Assembly: GCF_004331695.1 (NCBI RefSeq)
Contig: NZ_SJSL01000007.1
Coordinates: forward strand, 1 to 64,000
DNA: 64,000 nucleotides
Direction of reading: 5' to 3'
Origin: Pedobacter psychroterrae
GTDB lineage: Bacteria; Bacteroidota; Bacteroidia; Sphingobacteriales; Sphingobacteriaceae
Each line of letters opens with the position of its first letter. Within the stretch, counting starts at the first letter, position 1. Made by a program: the position numbers and the translations under genes. A model generated the notes under the pieces. It saw nothing but the letters and a program-made list of their open reading frames with translations. It did not search any database and had not been told where the DNA came from. This document shows positions 63,047-64,000 of the stretch, piece after piece.

Positions 63047-63817
63047 ATGGAAAAAAAGAAAGCAACATCAGATCTGGAAAAAGTAATAGAGATCAAAGGG
63101 CTGTACAAATCCTTTGGAAACTATCACGTACTAAAAGGTGTGGACCTGGATTTATACAATCGTGAAAACCTGGTAGTACTGGGGAAATCGGGTACCGGTA
63201 AATCTGTATTGATCAAAATAGTAGTGGGCCTGCTCACACCTGACAGCGGAGAAGTGAAAGTACTGAATCAAATAGTGGATCAGATTACTTACAAACAGCT
63301 GCTGGCACTTAGGCTAAAAGTTGGCTTTTCTTTTCAGAACAGCGCCTTGTATGACAGTATGACTGTAAGAGAAAACCTCAAGTTTCCACTGGTGCGTAAT
63401 CAGAGAAAACTTACTAAAGGGGAAGTAAACAGTGCTGTAGAAGAAATGCTGGATGCCGTAGGCCTGCTGAGCACCATCAATCAAATGCCTTCCGAACTTT
63501 CAGGCGGACAAAGGAAACGGATAGGAATAGCAAGAACATTGATCCTTAGGCCTGAAATTATGCTTTATGACGAACCAACGGCAGGTCTTGACCCCATTAC
63601 CTGCCTGGAGATCAATAGTCTGATCAACGAGGTACAGGAGCGCTTTAATACCAGTTCCATAATTATCACGCACGATTTAACTTGTGCAAAAGCCGTTGGC
63701 AACCGAGTAGCCATGCTACTGGATGGCAAATTTGAACGCCAGGGGACTTTTGACGAGGTATTTAACACAAACGACGAACGGGTAAAACCATTTTACGATT
63801 ACAATTTTATTCAATAG
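63047..63817 (+). CDS. MlaF-type ABC transporter ATPase
   Basis: ATPase of 256 residues. Walker A is GKSGTGKS (46-53), the signature motif LSGGQRKRIGIARTL, and Walker B is IMLYDEPTAGLDP followed by the switch histidine in IIITHDL. It powers the MlaE-like permease encoded 3 bp upstream. The MCE gene starts 5 bp downstream. Confidence 0.94.
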   Translation: MEKKKATSDLEKVIEIKGLYKSFGNYHVLKGVDLDLYNRENLVVLGKSGTGKSVLIKIVVGLLTPDSGEVKVLNQIVDQITYKQLLALRLKVGFSFQNSALYDSMTVRENLKFPLVRNQRKLTKGEVNSAVEEMLDAVGLLSTINQMPSELSGGQRKRIGIARTLILRPEIMLYDEPTAGLDPITCLEINSLINEVQERFNTSSIIITHDLTCAKAVGNRVAMLLDGKFERQGTFDEVFNTNDERVKPFYDYNFIQ

Positions 63818-63822
63818 AAATT

Positions 63823-64000
63823 ATGCAGGTAACAGACAATCGCCGCAAAATAGTAGTAGGAGCATTCATCCTTTTAGGCCTGGCGATCTTTATATTAGGT
63901 GTTTTTACATTAGGAAGTCAGAAAAAAGCATTTGTTAAAAGTTTTACAGTAGACGTCATTTTCAATGACATACAAGGACTAAAAACAGGCAATAACGTTT
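63823..64000 (+). CDS. MCE/MlaD-family protein, 5' part (cut by window edge)
   Basis: The first 59 codons of a gene that continues past the window. It has one N-terminal membrane span (about residues 10-28, VVGAFILLGLAIFILGVF), then the start of the MCE domain (FTVDVIFNDIQGLKTGNNV). MCE proteins form hexameric rings that carry lipids across the periplasm. It lies directly after the MlaE- and MlaF-like genes, in the standard order. Confidence 0.88.
   Translation, partial: MQVTDNRRKIVVGAFILLGLAIFILGVFTLGSQKKAFVKSFTVDVIFNDIQGLKTGNNV

Noticed and set aside
1..64000. CRISPR arrays, tRNA genes, insertion sequences, prophage or integrase genes.
   Set aside because: No regularly spaced repeats, cloverleaf sequences with a TTCGA loop outside coding genes, transposases or integrases were seen.

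Overview
The window looks like chromosomal DNA of a Bacteroidota, most likely family Sphingobacteriaceae (Pedobacter or a close relative). The support is two complete ECF-sigma/FecR/SusC/SusD loci, a DUF6266 protein, many TlpA-like lipoproteins, DUF4843, PKD-like, DUF1735 and DUF5777 proteins, promoters of the TAnnTTTG type, and A/T-rich start regions with few Shine-Dalgarno sequences. I see no phage, insertion sequence, CRISPR array or tRNA.

Layout. 0-7.2 kb (+): a DUF6266 protein; a three-gene operon of two LVIVD-repeat lipoproteins and a beta-barrel; a large thioredoxin-fold protein; the RNase P RNA gene; an NtrC-type response regulator. 7.2-15.5 kb (-): nutrient-uptake locus 1 (sigma, FecR, SusC with STN domain, SusD, DUF1735/discoidin lipoprotein). 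15.6-19.8 kb (-): RluA-type pseudouridine synthase, OmpR-type response regulator, TlpA lipoprotein and gatB. 20-24.5 kb (-): a probable D-amino-acid operon (GntP permease, RidA, D-serine dehydratase/D-threonine aldolase-like enzyme, M19 dipeptidase). 24.5-36 kb (-): nutrient-uptake locus 2 (sigma, FecR, SusC, SusD, DUF4843, PKD-like, two TlpA), which runs straight into the D-amino-acid operon. 36-38 kb: secreted GH130 and DUF1080 proteins. 38-42.6 kb (-): a five-PAS sensor without an ATPase domain and a GAF histidine kinase. 42.7-46.4 kb (+): a sigma factor, a membrane-anchored beta-barrel-like protein, YceI, DUF5777 and a Rieske lipoprotein. 46.4-49.6 kb: alaS diverging from a MerR regulator. 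49.7-53.3 kb (+): a HhH/beta-barrel protein and a short ComEC. 53.4-56.5 kb: MFS exporter and DJ-1/PfpI protein diverging from a LysR regulator. 56.5-62 kb (+): enoyl-CoA hydratase, DUF4412-like protein, LTA-synthase-like phosphotransferase, DPP-IV-type peptidase. 62.2-64 kb (+): the start of an Mla-type lipid-transport operon, cut by the window edge.

How the parts may work together. Each uptake locus has the signalling form in which a SusC with an N-terminal STN domain signals through FecR to its own sigma factor. Both loci carry, between fecR and susC, a hairpin plus T-tract that faces the wrong way to serve the operon. This fits a rightward antisense small RNA, as in the DonS-type RNAs described for Bacteroides polysaccharide loci. 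Locus 2 ends 49 bp before gntP, and a perfect 16-bp inverted repeat there buries the gntP start codon, which suggests translational coupling of outer-membrane uptake to D-amino-acid use. In the D-amino-acid operon the PLP enzyme has the H-x-C zinc motif of D-serine dehydratase, and RidA, which removes 2-aminoacrylate, is its partner.

Limits: all calls come from reading the sequence and remembered family features; no database search or folding program was run. Starts were moved inward where the longest frame began at TTG or GTG without support.
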